NCBI GenBank assembly: GCA_958510875.1
Contig: OY294067.1
Coordinates: forward strand, 136,741,726 to 136,805,725
Direction of reading: 5' to 3'
Origin: Endomychus coccineus
Taxonomy: Eukaryota > Arthropoda > Insecta > Coleoptera > Endomychidae
Length of the DNA stretch: 64,000 bases
Positions 1 to 10,308 of the stretch are shown here, one piece after another. Numbering within the stretch: position 1 is the stretch's first letter; every line of letters starts with the position of its first letter. Both the position numbers and the translations under genes were made by a program. The notes under the pieces were generated by a model. The model was given only the letters and a program-made list of their open reading frames with translations, was not told the origin of the DNA and did not search any database.

Positions 1-103
1 GTTCGAATTGACTTTCCTTTCCAGTCGTCCCGTCGTAAGCGCGTTTATAAGATGCGATAGAGCGCAAGCGAAAAGATCATCGACACGACATACGATAACG
101 GCA

Positions 104-1613
104 ATGTCGAACACGAAAAACCACGAAAGTTTCGGTGACGACGGTGGCGGCAACAACAATAACAACAACAACAACAACAGAAATGCCGAACGGAAGCATA
201 AGATCATGATGACGCTGTTCGAAGAAATGTCGAAAGTCGCACGTATAACGAACGACGCCATAGATTACGAACGCGAGAGTAAATACGAAAAAGCGATAAT
301 TCGATATGCCTCGGCTCAATCGGTGTTATATAACGCGTGCTGTCTGCTATCCGGTGTAACGTTACCACTGAATCGGGTGAAACAACGGCGGCGGCGACCG
401 AATCCTTCAGAATCGACCGAGCACGAAAGAAATAGAAGTTTCATAGCTTTCGATCGTTCGTATATTATCGAATTGATTCTCAATAAAATCGTACAAATTT
501 ATGACCGCATTCAGAGATTGGACGGTGCGATTTCGTCTGGCAACGTAGAAACTATATCGGTGATGAACGCCACACATATGTTGTTAAATTTGCACGGGAA
601 TAACAACGGCGACGGCGGGTCGCAATACAACGATTACGATAGCGTCAAACATGTGATTCCCGAACTAACGCTAACCCGTACCGACGACTTCGATCATATA
701 ATCGGCCATTCGGATACGAAGCAGAAATTGAAAGAACTAGCGCATATGTTCTCGTTGAATAGCAACAGCAGAACGAAAGAAATTCTACGCAACAGAGATA
801 TAACCGGTAATAGTATGATCATTCTGTACGGCCCTCCGGGCACGGGAAAAACCTCGTTGGCCACGTTTTGTCGCGTACCCATATACGAGATGAAATTGTC
901 GCAACTATTCAGTAAATACGTGGGCGACAGTGAAAAACTGTTGACGGCGATCTTCGAATGGGCCATCCGATCCGTAGCTCCGAAAATCATTTTTATCGAC
1001 GAAATCGATTCGATATTCAGTAGGAGGGGTTCGGCCGGCGAAGAGCCCATCGATAAAAAGCTAAAATTAATTTTTATGATGGAAATGAACAAGTTCAGCA
1101 GCTCCGATGCCGAATCGAACGTACTGATGATGTGCCACGAATATTTTTCAAGATATAGACGAAGCCATCACCCGGCGTTCGGTTTCGAATATTCTCGTGT
1201 CCAAGCCGGAAACTCCACAAGAATACCTCGAATTGGTGCATCGTTCGTTTCACTCGGCCAAATTGAACGTTAACGAGGATGTTATGCGACATATAGCGTC
1301 AGATATGCATCGAACGAACGCTTCGCAATCGAAAATTGGCGATTTGGTGAAGAAAATATTTTCCAATCTTACTTTTTCGTTGACCGATACCGTTCGCGTC
1401 GTTTCCGTCACCGATATGAATTATCCAGTATTTTCGATAATCGGTACGATCATAAGTGCAGATTCCCCGAAATATGTTATTGTCAACGACAACGACAATG
1501 ATGATGATGATGATCGAGTTACGACGGTATCGCTCGATTCGGATATTTCGAACAATATCGTATTACCTATCGTAACGCGACAAATGATAGATTTTCACGT
1601 CACCTCTCAGTAA
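104..1613 (+). pseudogene. MIT-AAA ATPase (VPS4/katanin-like), frameshifted
   Basis: AAA ATPase of the VPS4/katanin type. From the ATG at 104 the product has an Asn run, then a helical Tyr-rich segment around residues 40-85 that resembles a MIT domain, Walker A GPPGTGKT at residues 243-250 and Walker B IIFIDEID at 295-302. The segment between Walker A and the pore-loop region looks about four residues short for the family. The frame breaks at about 1130-1140, at the expected sensor-1 position. The rest (arginine-finger-like TRR, then a helical C-terminal domain and an Asp run) is read in the next frame and ends at 1613. The frame is open upstream to the window edge, so an earlier start is possible. 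A TAAG lies at 48-51. VPS4 proteins disassemble ESCRT-III, so a role in membrane budding or egress is an inference. As it stands the catalytic domain is not encoded in one frame. Confidence 0.75.
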
Positions 1614-1636
1614 TAAGAGCACGTGAACCAGAATAT

Positions 1637-1876
1637 ATGACGATGATGACACCGGACGATATAAACGCAACTAGTGATGAGATATCGTCCAATCTCAAGG
1701 AACTGTACGCGTTTATCGGAAATAAAAAAAATCTCGTAATCGTAGACGGGGAAAGTAATCCAAAAGGAAGTAACAACAAATCGATCGCGATCGTTGCGGG
1801 TATCGTCACGGGATTCATGGCCGTATTGAGTCAACGGTTCGTACGACGTCAACCCGACCGTCGTCCAGAACGATAA
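1637..1876 (+). CDS. Small tail-anchored membrane protein
   Basis: 79-residue unrecognised protein. A polar N-terminal half is followed by one hydrophobic stretch at about residues 47-64 and a short Arg-rich tail, the layout of a tail-anchored membrane protein. A late-type TAAG at 1614-1617 lies 20 bases before the ATG, just past the stop of the preceding gene. This position and the matching codon style support it as a real viral gene despite its size. Function unknown. Confidence 0.45.
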   Translation: MTMMTPDDINATSDEISSNLKELYAFIGNKKNLVIVDGESNPKGSNNKSIAIVAGIVTGFMAVLSQRFVRRQPDRRPER

Positions 1877-2003
1877 AAACGATCGGCAACGCGTTCCCCC
1901 CTCGTATCCGTGCGAATCTTTTCGTCGATTTGTTATACGAGTGAAGTTGGGGTCTGTTACGATAGACTGATACGCACTCCCCTCCCCCACCTCATCGAGC
2001 ACA

Positions 2004-2011
2004 TATATATA
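2004..2011 (+). promoter_or_regulatory. TATA box of the intron-containing gene
   Basis: A TATATATA run about 85 bases before the ATG at 2096, in a 219-base leader (1877-2095) without reading frame. There is no TAAG between it and the ATG, unlike neighbouring genes, so this looks like an early-type RNA polymerase II promoter. Confidence 0.4.
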
Positions 2012-2095
2012 CACCGGTCGTATCCGACAACGATCGATAGTAGTTCCGGATTGTTCGAGGTGTTACATTCATACTGCATACTGTATACTGCGAAA

Positions 2096-2561
2096 ATGTC
2101 ACTACTTTCAGACTATTCGAATATCGATGTGGTGGATGAAAATCGTACGGTTCCACTTAGCGATTCAACGAATGTATGCCACGAATCGACTTCTCCCGAG
2201 AACGTACAATTCGTTACAAACGACCCACGGTATTTTGTAAATATATATTTTTTTCGAATCGTCGAATACTGATATGTTTCAGGTGCGACGAAACGTCTAA
2301 ATTGACACCTATACGGAATCGATGCTCGAACGAAAATTTGCCGAACGAATTTTCCGAACTGAAACGTTCAATCCTTAGTCGTGACCATATCCGGTGTCCA
2401 CCGATGTGTTATGGAACTTTTGAAGATGTGCGAGGGTTGATCGTTGCGGTATGTCGTTAACTATAAATTCGATTTCAGTTTCAGTAACGAATTTTCTTTC
2501 CCAGATGGCCAACCATCGTGACGAAACAGTCGATCAGTGTTCGTCCGATATCGTACAATAA
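2096..2561 (+). CDS. Cys-rich small protein with two predicted mini-introns
   Basis: Predicted three-exon gene: exons 2096-2229, 2283-2448 and 2505-2561, with introns of 53 and 56 bases. Both introns begin GT (the second GTATGT) and end AG after a pyrimidine-rich stretch. The first has a CTGAT branch-like motif near its 3' end. The phases fit (2, then 0) and the joined frame is open to a TAA at 2559-2561, giving about 118 residues with six cysteines spread over all three exons. Without splicing only short frames exist here. It is not recognised. A TATA box rather than TAAG precedes it. Alternatives are an unspliced 58-residue product or a decayed gene whose splice-like signals are chance. Confidence 0.5.
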
Positions 2562-2623
2562 ATGAATCGTAATACGATAATTCGTTTTCTTTTTCTCCTA
2601 CCCCTAGTAGATAAGATATCATT

Positions 2624-3076
2624 ATGTCAGCAGAAGCTTTTCTGCATTGTATGTCAAACACGACAAATTCGATCAACAACGAATCTCAGGCCATCGATAC
2701 TATCGAAAACTTTGACCAGATTGTCGATTTTAACTGCAAAACGAAAGAAATCCGATTGATCAAAGGCAGACATCCCTTGATAGGGCTGTGTGGCGGTTTA
2801 TTCAGCGATTCCGTTATATTCTACGATACGATACCCATTAAATACAGTTTCGACAAATTGGATCTCTATAAACCTCGTATCGTCAAAAAATCACAATCGG
2901 AATTGATCGTAGAGGTTATAAAGGCGGATAAATTTAGATTCAATAAGCTAATCGACACTGGAAACAACGGTAATAATAGTGAATCTGGAGACGGGCAATC
3001 GACTAATCGAGAAGCCGAGAACGCTGCCAAATACAACCACTCGTATGGCGTGAAGACGTATCAGATTAAATGTTAA
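2624..3076 (+). CDS. Uncharacterised viral protein (150 aa)
   Basis: 150-residue product of unknown function with no signal peptide or membrane span. Residues 25-105 are mixed alpha/beta-looking and the C-terminal 45 residues are Asn/Ser/Gly-rich and polar. The start at 2624 is supported by a TAAG at 2612-2615, eight bases upstream. It is followed by a (TC)n tract at about 3078-3094 and the next gene's promoter. Confidence 0.6.
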   Translation: MSAEAFLHCMSNTTNSINNESQAIDTIENFDQIVDFNCKTKEIRLIKGRHPLIGLCGGLFSDSVIFYDTIPIKYSFDKLDLYKPRIVKKSQSELIVEVIKADKFRFNKLIDTGNNGNNSESGDGQSTNREAENAAKYNHSYGVKTYQIKC

Positions 3077-3121
3077 TCTCTCTCTCTCTCTCTCTATTTT
3101 TTTTCTGTTGAAAAATAAGAA

Positions 3122-3802
3122 ATGGAACATATTTTCCCATATTTGAGATTGAGCGGTTTATGCGATTCGAAAATATCTCCGTCGGGTTTGGACGTGACGA
3201 CAGATTTTATTTTTTATATCGCCTCTCAGAAGGAGCACACGCTGACCGACGACCAAAATAGAATATGGAAATTGAATATGCGGCGTGCGGACTGTGAATT
3301 GCCTCGCAATCGGCGACAGCAGCAGCAGCGCACTCCGATCATGTTGCACGATCGCCTTATCGCATATAAACTGAAGCCGTACGACGACGTGGCATTGATG
3401 GACATTTACGTATATTATATGATTTGTCAATATGTCGGTGCTCTATTGAATTTGGTCGACGTATTGGATCACGCGAGGAACGTGAAAAGTTTCATTCATC
3501 ATCGCAGCGAAGACATGTTCGGTGAAATGGTAGATCACACGAACTACAAACGGTACACGTTGCAACTGATAAATTTATTTGTCGATAATAACGAATCGGT
3601 TCTTTGCATGGACAAATCGAAAATACTGGCAAACACCTTGGCTATCGGTGACGTTCCCGGGACGGCTGCCGACGTTAATAACGACGATACGGATGACGAC
3701 GACGACGACGACGACGACGATAATATAGACGTAGACGATACGGACGACGATAATTGCGAGGATGGCGACGTAAACGACAATATATGGGAAAGCGAGTTAT
3801 AA
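3122..3802 (+). CDS. Uncharacterised protein with acidic C-terminal tail
   Basis: 226 residues. The first 175 look globular, with a short Gln run near residue 65, and the last 50 are almost wholly Asp, Asn and Glu, including an uninterrupted Asp run. TAAG at 3116-3119 lies two bases before the ATG, a very tight late-type promoter. No family recognised. Acidic tails of this kind often contact basic proteins or DNA-binding proteins, but nothing here proves that. Confidence 0.65.
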   Translation: MEHIFPYLRLSGLCDSKISPSGLDVTTDFIFYIASQKEHTLTDDQNRIWKLNMRRADCELPRNRRQQQQRTPIMLHDRLIAYKLKPYDDVALMDIYVYYMICQYVGALLNLVDVLDHARNVKSFIHHRSEDMFGEMVDHTNYKRYTLQLINLFVDNNESVLCMDKSKILANTLAIGDVPGTAADVNNDDTDDDDDDDDDDNIDVDDTDDDNCEDGDVNDNIWESEL

Positions 3803-3810
3803 GAAATAGA

Positions 3811-5940
3811 ATGGCAGATGAAAATGGAGTTTCTTCATCGTCGTCGTCGTCGTCACAACCGTCGCCTGCGTTCTTACGACAAATGCATGGCACGATACGT
3901 GTAGGTGGTGACCGTGTCGTAATCGATTCCGATGCGAATTCATCGTCCATTTCCAAAATTACCACTCTGATCAAATTGGGTCGTCTAGCGTTCGGTAGAT
4001 CGCCTACGTCGTGCACCTTCTACTACGACTCCGTGTTTCCCGTTTTTCTTTCGACCGATACTACCCAGGCTATCGTTCGAAATCTAGCGATTGACGTGAT
4101 GAGCGCCGAAACTACTTACGGCGATGCGGTCGATGCGATAGAAGCGCATCTACAGACACGAGTGTTAGAGAACGAAGATAGAAGACTCCTCGAAATATAT
4201 AGGAGTGCTCTCGTCGTTATCGGTGTGAAAGACGACAGGAGTCTGAGCGTTATTTTCGAACGTACGATCGACATGAAAACGATCGAAATTATGACCGTCG
4301 CGGCACGATCTCGAGACGATACGTTAATAGAATCGCCGACGTTACGGATGGCGAAATGGTGTTCTACGTTGCCCGTTCGTGCGGGTACGCTAATCTTGTT
4401 CGGTACGAACGGTATAATTTCGATGTTTCCCGAGCGAACGTTACGGTCGTTGATGACTTCGGAATTCCTCAATCTCGTAGGTAACCATATGATACCGGAC
4501 GGTGGAAATATTCAAGATGTTCGATTTAGATTTCGAGTCGGAAAATTTTTGGTATATCTAACGTTGACGTTGATTCCCGCATCTTGTGTGTTCGACACAG
4601 ATTTGTCTAGCAGATTCGTTAACGTCCAACGCGAACCGTACATGTTCAGCGCTTTCCACAAATACTACAGACTAGCCATGTCGATGTATATACCGGAAGA
4701 GATCGGTGTAGAGGAACTAGCGTACGTGAAAAATGCGCTGATCGATGATATGTTACACGCGTTGGATAGGAACGATAATTTCGTTCATATCTCGCATTTC
4801 ACCGATCTGCCGTTGATACCGTACGGTGTGAGCGAGATGATCACCGGAAACAAGTACACTTTTCACGAAATTCTGTTCGATCCCGACATAATCGCCGACG
4901 TAGAGTGGACCAAAACTGCGGGGGGCGTATGGGACATGGCGACGATGCGGAATAAATTGAACGTTACGACCATGATGATACTATACAGACCTATAGCGTA
5001 TTGTACGTTGAACGGTGACGGCAGGGAGCGAGCCGTATTCACGGATTACTGGTCGCCGGAAGATATACTACAATTTTACATATTTCCGGACGGTTACAAA
5101 ACGTTCGCAAAGACCATCATGGAAGGCACTATGGCCGTAGGTTATCGAACTTCAGACGGGTTATTGACGAAAACCATCGAACCACGTGAGAACCGTCAAA
5201 TGATAGCCCCGCTACTGCGCAATTACGCTCCCCTGTGTAACGTTTGGATGTCGGCGTACAAGATAAACGGAAGATACTATATAAAAACGTGGTCGAATAC
5301 GGATCATCGAATGCTGAAAGAGAACGATTTGGGATCGAATTCGAACGTTCAACATATTCAAAACGATTTAAATTTATTGAATCGCCATATAACTTCCGTC
5401 GATGTGATTTTTCGTATCGAGAAAATCTACGACGGCAAAATAAATATGGTGGACGTGAGTACTAACAAACGGCCGGATGTAACGTTCACGTTGATATTGG
5501 ATTTTCCGATGATATTCTACGATTACGAAGACAATCGACGCGTTCACGTCGCCGGCAACGAAGAAACGACGAACGATCGAATAAAACCCATAGCGGACAG
5601 GAAAACGTTAGAATCGATATTCACGCTGGGCGATAAGCGCAAATTGATTATGTGGCCCGAGAACGATAAGCGATTCCTGTTTATAACGAACGATTTGATA
5701 ATAGCCGCTGCGATACTGGTCGGTGGAGATCGATGGACGACGAAAGAAGCGGTAATGTTGGCAAAGATGGATAACGACGCGTTCACCAATAAAAACTGGT
5801 TACACACCATACAGAATTATCTGTGCCGAGACATGATACGCGATTGTATGGTGGGTCGACGAGAAACTGACGACGATGACGACGACGACGACGACGACAT
5901 ACCACGTGTATCGCACGATGGACTATTATCACAACAATAA
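3811..5940 (+). CDS. Large uncharacterised viral protein (709 aa)
   Basis: The reading frame opens at 3754, but the ATG at 3811 is chosen because TAAG at 3800-3803 lies seven bases before it and the upstream codons overlap the preceding gene. The product is 709 residues, with a Ser run at residues 7-14 and an Asp run just before the C-terminus. The middle is dense globular protein without a membrane span. I recognise no enzyme motif. Its size and intactness suggest a structural or core replication or packaging function, but that is inference only. One of the largest intact frames in the block. Confidence 0.7.
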   Translation: MADENGVSSSSSSSSQPSPAFLRQMHGTIRVGGDRVVIDSDANSSSISKITTLIKLGRLAFGRSPTSCTFYYDSVFPVFLSTDTTQAIVRNLAIDVMSAETTYGDAVDAIEAHLQTRVLENEDRRLLEIYRSALVVIGVKDDRSLSVIFERTIDMKTIEIMTVAARSRDDTLIESPTLRMAKWCSTLPVRAGTLILFGTNGIISMFPERTLRSLMTSEFLNLVGNHMIPDGGNIQDVRFRFRVGKFLVYLTLTLIPASCVFDTDLSSRFVNVQREPYMFSAFHKYYRLAMSMYIPEEIGVEELAYVKNALIDDMLHALDRNDNFVHISHFTDLPLIPYGVSEMITGNKYTFHEILFDPDIIADVEWTKTAGGVWDMATMRNKLNVTTMMILYRPIAYCTLNGDGRERAVFTDYWSPEDILQFYIFPDGYKTFAKTIMEGTMAVGYRTSDGLLTKTIEPRENRQMIAPLLRNYAPLCNVWMSAYKINGRYYIKTWSNTDHRMLKENDLGSNSNVQHIQNDLNLLNRHITSVDVIFRIEKIYDGKINMVDVSTNKRPDVTFTLILDFPMIFYDYEDNRRVHVAGNEETTNDRIKPIADRKTLESIFTLGDKRKLIMWPENDKRFLFITNDLIIAAAILVGGDRWTTKEAVMLAKMDNDAFTNKNWLHTIQNYLCRDMIRDCMVGRRETDDDDDDDDDDIPRVSHDGLLSQQ

Positions 5941-5967
5941 TAAGAACGAGACATAATATATATATAT

Positions 5968-6237
5968 ATGATGAGTAGTGGTAATTCACGATATATTTCT
6001 GCCAACATGTCTTCATTGCCAGATTTTCAATCGACATCGTTCAACAACGGAGACAAGCACTCTTTCTGGACGATTATGTCACACAAACCGTGGAGTGTCG
6101 TACTGGGTATCGTCGTCGTATTATTGATTTCCTACGTAGTTATTATAGTATTGAGACGATATACGACCCTGTTGAATAACAAATTAGGCAATTTCCTCGC
6201 TTCGTGGATTCCAAAGTTAGACCATACGAATAAATAG
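5968..6237 (+). CDS. Small single-span membrane protein (89 aa)
   Basis: Polar 40-residue N-terminus, then a clear hydrophobic span at about residues 43-65 (rich in Val, Ile and Leu), then a basic, amphipathic C-terminus. TAAG at 5941-5944 lies 23 bases upstream, directly after the previous stop. Small single-span proteins of this size are common occlusion-derived-virus envelope components in this lineage, but the family cannot be assigned. Confidence 0.6.
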   Translation: MMSSGNSRYISANMSSLPDFQSTSFNNGDKHSFWTIMSHKPWSVVLGIVVVLLISYVVIIVLRRYTTLLNNKLGNFLASWIPKLDHTNK

Positions 6238-6472
6238 ATAGACACAGAAAATGCATATATGATACGCTCTCACACGCACACACACACACACACGCAATCA
6301 TTCTGTCATAAACTTTCGATATCGTAATTTCTACGATTTCCTTTCACGATGAACGATGATCGATCGTCAGCGTGTCTGTAAATATATATGTCCACACCAC
6401 GATCGTGACGTTACCGTTCACAAGTAAGATTACAACAGAAGAAATAGAGATAGTGGAGAATCTATTACGGCG
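6238..6472 (+). promoter_or_regulatory. Intergenic spacer with CA repeat and late motif
   Basis: 235 bases without a gene. It contains a (CA)n microsatellite at about 6276-6293 and a TAAG at 6425-6428, 44 bases before the ATG at 6473. Confidence 0.4.
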
Positions 6473-7657
6473 ATGGATCGATATTTCGGTAGAGATTGGC
6501 TGAGAAACGACGATAACAACGATACCGATGGTTTGATATACGATGACGAATTCGATAATATTCCGACGGAAACACAACGACGGCGAGAAAAACAACAGCA
6601 ACAGCAACAGCAGCAGCAGCAACAAACGCCACCGAGTGAAGTTGAAACGACCAGTCACGAAACAACTTATGGTGAATTCGAATCGTTCATCGAACAATTG
6701 AAAACTATAGATATGTGTAATTTATTCAAAAATAGACCGGATTCTTTCCATTTTGGTTATTATATTAATCGTATATTGGCTTTGCTGACGATCGACAAAT
6801 ATCGCGATCCTTCGCTGAAGCTTATCATATCCGCTCTATTGCCAGACTGCGAACCGCGACAGGTCTCTGCTGCTGCTGCTGCTGCTGTTGCCGCCGACGA
6901 GGAATCGCAATTTCTCCAAAAGCTCGTACAATTCGTCATATTGATCGTCAACGAATGTCGCTTGACGGACGGTGCTCCCGAATTGATTCTATTGTATAAT
7001 TTAATGCACAATCCGAAGAGTGTGATACGACGCGACGACGATAACGTCACTGCCGACGTCCCCGTACTGATAAGTAAGCTCGATTCGACTCCGTATAAAT
7101 TTCCGTCGCGAATTCGATATAAGATTTCTGTGACGGTTAGCGATTTGTTTCAGAAAGGATGTGCTCCCGAACAACTATTGAAACGTATTCGGAGTCCGTC
7201 GTATCAGTTTGCCAGTAAACGGTTCATATTCGAAAAATACGTTTCGCCTTATTTCGTTGACGCTTTGAAAGTTTCCGCTACGTCGATTCGAGGTCGTGAA
7301 TCTGACGACCCGTTCGTCCGGAAATATTACGAATTTCTAAACGCGATCGGCAAATTAGATGCGCGACTGTCGTCATCGTCGTCGTCGTCGTCGTCGTCAC
7401 GAATCAAGATAAACGAACAAAGACGGCAAATTTCGAACGACATTAAAACGGTTCAAAATTATCCCGTCATACGGAACGCTTTGATATCTAGATCTTTGAC
7501 CGATTTGTGTAGAATCGCCTTATCGGTGGAGCGTTACGTGGCAAATAAGAGTTCGACGACGATGAATAACGAAAATTTCCATTATCCGTGTTTCGTTCGA
7601 TTTTCCACGACACTCGTCACCAACGTACGTAATAAGAAAGATGAGGCGATGCAGTAA
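6473..7657 (+). CDS. Uncharacterised helical protein (394 aa)
   Basis: Predominantly helical-looking protein with a Gln run at about residues 40-51, an Ala run near 138-144 and a Ser run near 300-312. It has no signal peptide or membrane span. The last 17 bases overlap the start of the next gene, which is in another frame, as in compact viral genomes. TAAG at 6425-6428 is the nearest late motif. Not recognised. It precedes a possible P47-like gene, and the two could act together, but this is only positional. Confidence 0.65.
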   Translation: MDRYFGRDWLRNDDNNDTDGLIYDDEFDNIPTETQRRREKQQQQQQQQQQQTPPSEVETTSHETTYGEFESFIEQLKTIDMCNLFKNRPDSFHFGYYINRILALLTIDKYRDPSLKLIISALLPDCEPRQVSAAAAAAVAADEESQFLQKLVQFVILIVNECRLTDGAPELILLYNLMHNPKSVIRRDDDNVTADVPVLISKLDSTPYKFPSRIRYKISVTVSDLFQKGCAPEQLLKRIRSPSYQFASKRFIFEKYVSPYFVDALKVSATSIRGRESDDPFVRKYYEFLNAIGKLDARLSSSSSSSSSSRIKINEQRRQISNDIKTVQNYPVIRNALISRSLTDLCRIALSVERYVANKSSTTMNNENFHYPCFVRFSTTLVTNVRNKKDEAMQ

Positions 7658-9056
7658 ACCGTTGAATGGATTGTTGTCGTGTGCGGTTCCTAAAACGACC
7701 AACGGTCGCATCCTCAACGTACTCTATACCGATTTACTATTAGATTTCCATAGCGTGAGAGAAGATTTCGGTTTGTTACTGGAAAAACTGAGCGAAGTCG
7801 ATCCGATGACGTTGGACAACGACAATTATTTCGTCGTGTGCGACGATATGTTTTTCAACGTGTTGAATACGCTGACGGAACACTACGATTGCGTTCGAGT
7901 CGTCCCGATGTCGACCATCGAGCGTCAGATGAAGGGTGGCAATAAACGATCGGGGAAAACTACTTCTAAATCGCGTATAATGAAACGGAACGTCAAATCG
8001 GACGTGTCGGGACTGCAAACGTCTCCGTTCAAATTGTCGTCTATTCACAGGTTCCCCGATAACGACACCAAAAATTTGCGTTTATTGATAATCAACGTAT
8101 ACAATTTCAACGTGATACACAAATTGAAATCGGACAACGAACAGCTGGACGTCGTTCACGTAATATTAACGACTTTGATAGAGTTCAGTTTTATCAATAT
8201 GCTCGAAAAAGACTTTTCCGTATTTCTGAAAACGAAAATACCGGGCGCGGATGCGAACGACACCTCTACCGCTACGCATCGACGCCGCCGTCATCAACAT
8301 CAGCATCATCGTAGCTGTTCGTACGTACCGATAAACGGCAACGACGATATCAAATGTGAAATCGCAACTGTTGCCAAAAAAACGCGTAACGACGGTGTCG
8401 ATCGGCACGTAGGTGACACTATAAACATTTCCATCGCGGATATCACGAACGCGACCGACACACTTTTGCAAAAAATAAAGCCCGACGACGCCACCACGTA
8501 CGTTTTCTCCGTCGATGCGGCACAAACTCTGACGTACTCCAGAGTCGCACAATACGAAACGTATCGAGCATTTAAAGTTTTCTATTTTACGTTCGTCGCG
8601 AAAGGTGTCAAATGGTCTATATCGCCGAACAATAAACACACCGAAGTATTGTATTTCTTGAGACAGTTCTTCAAAGACGAAGTTGCCATAATGACTAGAT
8701 GGTGGGCCGATAACGAAGCGGTGTCCTCGTTGTGGCCGCAGTTTCGATCGTGGTGTCCGATTCTGTTCGATTCCTACGTTAACGAGTGGTTCTTCAAGTG
8801 TGACGTTAGCGATCTGTTGGGAATGGCGTTCAAGTTTCAAGTCGTTAATTCGTTGCCACCGACGTACATGAGATCGGTCGTAGCCGGAGGTCGCGTATGG
8901 GAGGTGAATACGCTGACGTATATGTTAGTGGCTCGGTTATCGATCGGAAACACGATGGATTATCATCAACAATCGGACACGTATAAATGCGGTCTCAAAA
9001 CCATAAACGATTATTATAAGTATATATTCGGTTTAGATCATGACACGTTGTTCTAA
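7641..9056 (+). CDS. Uncharacterised protein, possible P47-like
   Basis: 471 residues, globular, with a basic Lys/Arg-rich stretch near residue 105 and a His-rich low-complexity insert near 215-225. The C-terminal 150 residues are rich in Trp, Phe and Tyr and look tightly folded. TAAG at 7633-7636 lies four bases before the ATG. Size and general make-up fit P47, an RNA polymerase subunit of baculoviruses and nudiviruses, and a LEF-4-like gene lies in the same block. I see no diagnostic motif, so the assignment is weak. A profile search with P47 alignments would decide it. Confidence 0.6.
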   Translation: MRRCSKPLNGLLSCAVPKTTNGRILNVLYTDLLLDFHSVREDFGLLLEKLSEVDPMTLDNDNYFVVCDDMFFNVLNTLTEHYDCVRVVPMSTIERQMKGGNKRSGKTTSKSRIMKRNVKSDVSGLQTSPFKLSSIHRFPDNDTKNLRLLIINVYNFNVIHKLKSDNEQLDVVHVILTTLIEFSFINMLEKDFSVFLKTKIPGADANDTSTATHRRRRHQHQHHRSCSYVPINGNDDIKCEIATVAKKTRNDGVDRHVGDTINISIADITNATDTLLQKIKPDDATTYVFSVDAAQTLTYSRVAQYETYRAFKVFYFTFVAKGVKWSISPNNKHTEVLYFLRQFFKDEVAIMTRWWADNEAVSSLWPQFRSWCPILFDSYVNEWFFKCDVSDLLGMAFKFQVVNSLPPTYMRSVVAGGRVWEVNTLTYMLVARLSIGNTMDYHQQSDTYKCGLKTINDYYKYIFGLDHDTLF

Positions 9057-10308
9057 GTCGTCGATATTACCATATAGATATCTCGTCGTTCTGAGCGTAG
9101 TAACATGTATCTCGATGCAACACTTGACAGCTACCATGATATCGTCACAGTCATCGTTAGCGAAACCGTCCCTTCCTGTACGAAACTCTACATCTGACGA
9201 AAAGACAACCGAAATCTTCGATGACGATGAACATACGACATTCGTAGAATTGGACATGAACAAATCGTTGTCGGTCGGGATAATACCCAAGAAGAAGAAG
9301 AAGAAGACCTCGATGACAAATATCGAGAAAGAAAATGTGACGAGTGACGTGATAGCGGAGACGAAATCGATGCCGACAACGATGGGAAATTCGTCGGATG
9401 TGAACGTATCGATAACATCGAATCAACCTCAAAATCGTTCGAATATCGTCGTCGAACAATCGAATAATCGTAACGTCACGAATCGAGATTTTATGAACAA
9501 CGAAGAAAGGGCTGCGATTCGTTCGATCGACAACGGTACTGCTTCGGTCTCGATTACTCCCGGTACCAATAATACTACCGCTCTCGTCGTCGTCGTCGTC
9601 ACCGCTGCCACCACCGCCTCCACCGCCGCAGTCACAAATATACCAGATACGATCAGAATACAGCGAAGCCACGATTCTTGTCGGAACGTATCCAGCCAAA
9701 AATGTTATACGTGGTCTACTTGTTACCAACACGATAGCATCTTGTGCAACGATAGTATAACGACGAAACAGATACCGCACGTTTTCGATTCGTACAAGTG
9801 GTATAAAAATAAAAATCGTTCGTTGTCGTTGTTCAACGTTTCCGTCATGCAGAACGTATATTTGCGACGTGATAATACTAGTTCGACGTGCGCCAAATAC
9901 ACGTGTCGATATTTTTTCATGAATTCGACTTGTCCGTCATCGTCATTGCCCTCGTCGACAGCACTCCCATCTTCTTCGTCGTCGTCGTCGTCGTTTGTCG
10001 ATAAATATTGTACGAGTAACGAGTCCGATTTGATCACGTTGACTTGACATTGTGACGTCGACGGGAGCAATCCGCATTGTGTCGGCATACGAACATTACA
10101 TCTATATATAATATGGTCTGTGGGTGCTTTTATGATTATCGGTTCGACGCTAGCGTGTATACTTGGAACGTATGTATCGACACGAAGAATGAGACGGATG
10201 TTGCGGAAGATGGACCGAGAAGAAGCCGAACTACGACAACCTTTCAGAGTGTATAACGTCGTTTCCTCCATCGATGAAGACGAAGAGGGCCAAGACGTTT
10301 GCGGTTGA
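9040..10308 (+). pseudogene. Putative type I envelope glycoprotein with in-frame stop
   Basis: A secreted-protein layout: a hydrophobic signal-like segment at residues 10-28, a long Ser/Thr/Asn-rich region with many N-glycosylation sites, then a Cys-rich domain. A TGA at 10045-10047 ends the frame at residue 335. The same frame then stays open to 10308. It continues the Cys-containing ectodomain, adds a transmembrane segment (about 10108-10170) and a cytoplasmic tail with a basic then acidic composition. This suggests one membrane glycoprotein cut by a nonsense codon, leaving a product without an anchor. Stop readthrough or two genes are alternatives. TAAG at 9017-9020 lies 19 bases upstream. 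The start overlaps the previous gene by 17 bases. Receptor or entry roles are not demonstrated. Confidence 0.65.

Noticed and set aside
1120..1180. Mini-intron instead of a frameshift in the AAA gene
   Set aside because: The only GT...AG pair that would fix the frame is about 34 bases long, too short for a normal intron, and it would remove sensor-1 residues.
8166..8840. Long minus-strand frame (224 codons)
   Set aside because: It is a shadow of the 7641-9056 gene on the opposite strand. It has no promoter motif, and its composition follows the antisense codons.
9157..9780. Minus-strand frame (207 codons)
   Set aside because: Antisense shadow of the glycoprotein-like gene. Its Gly and Asp runs are the reverse complement of low-complexity Thr/Val codons.
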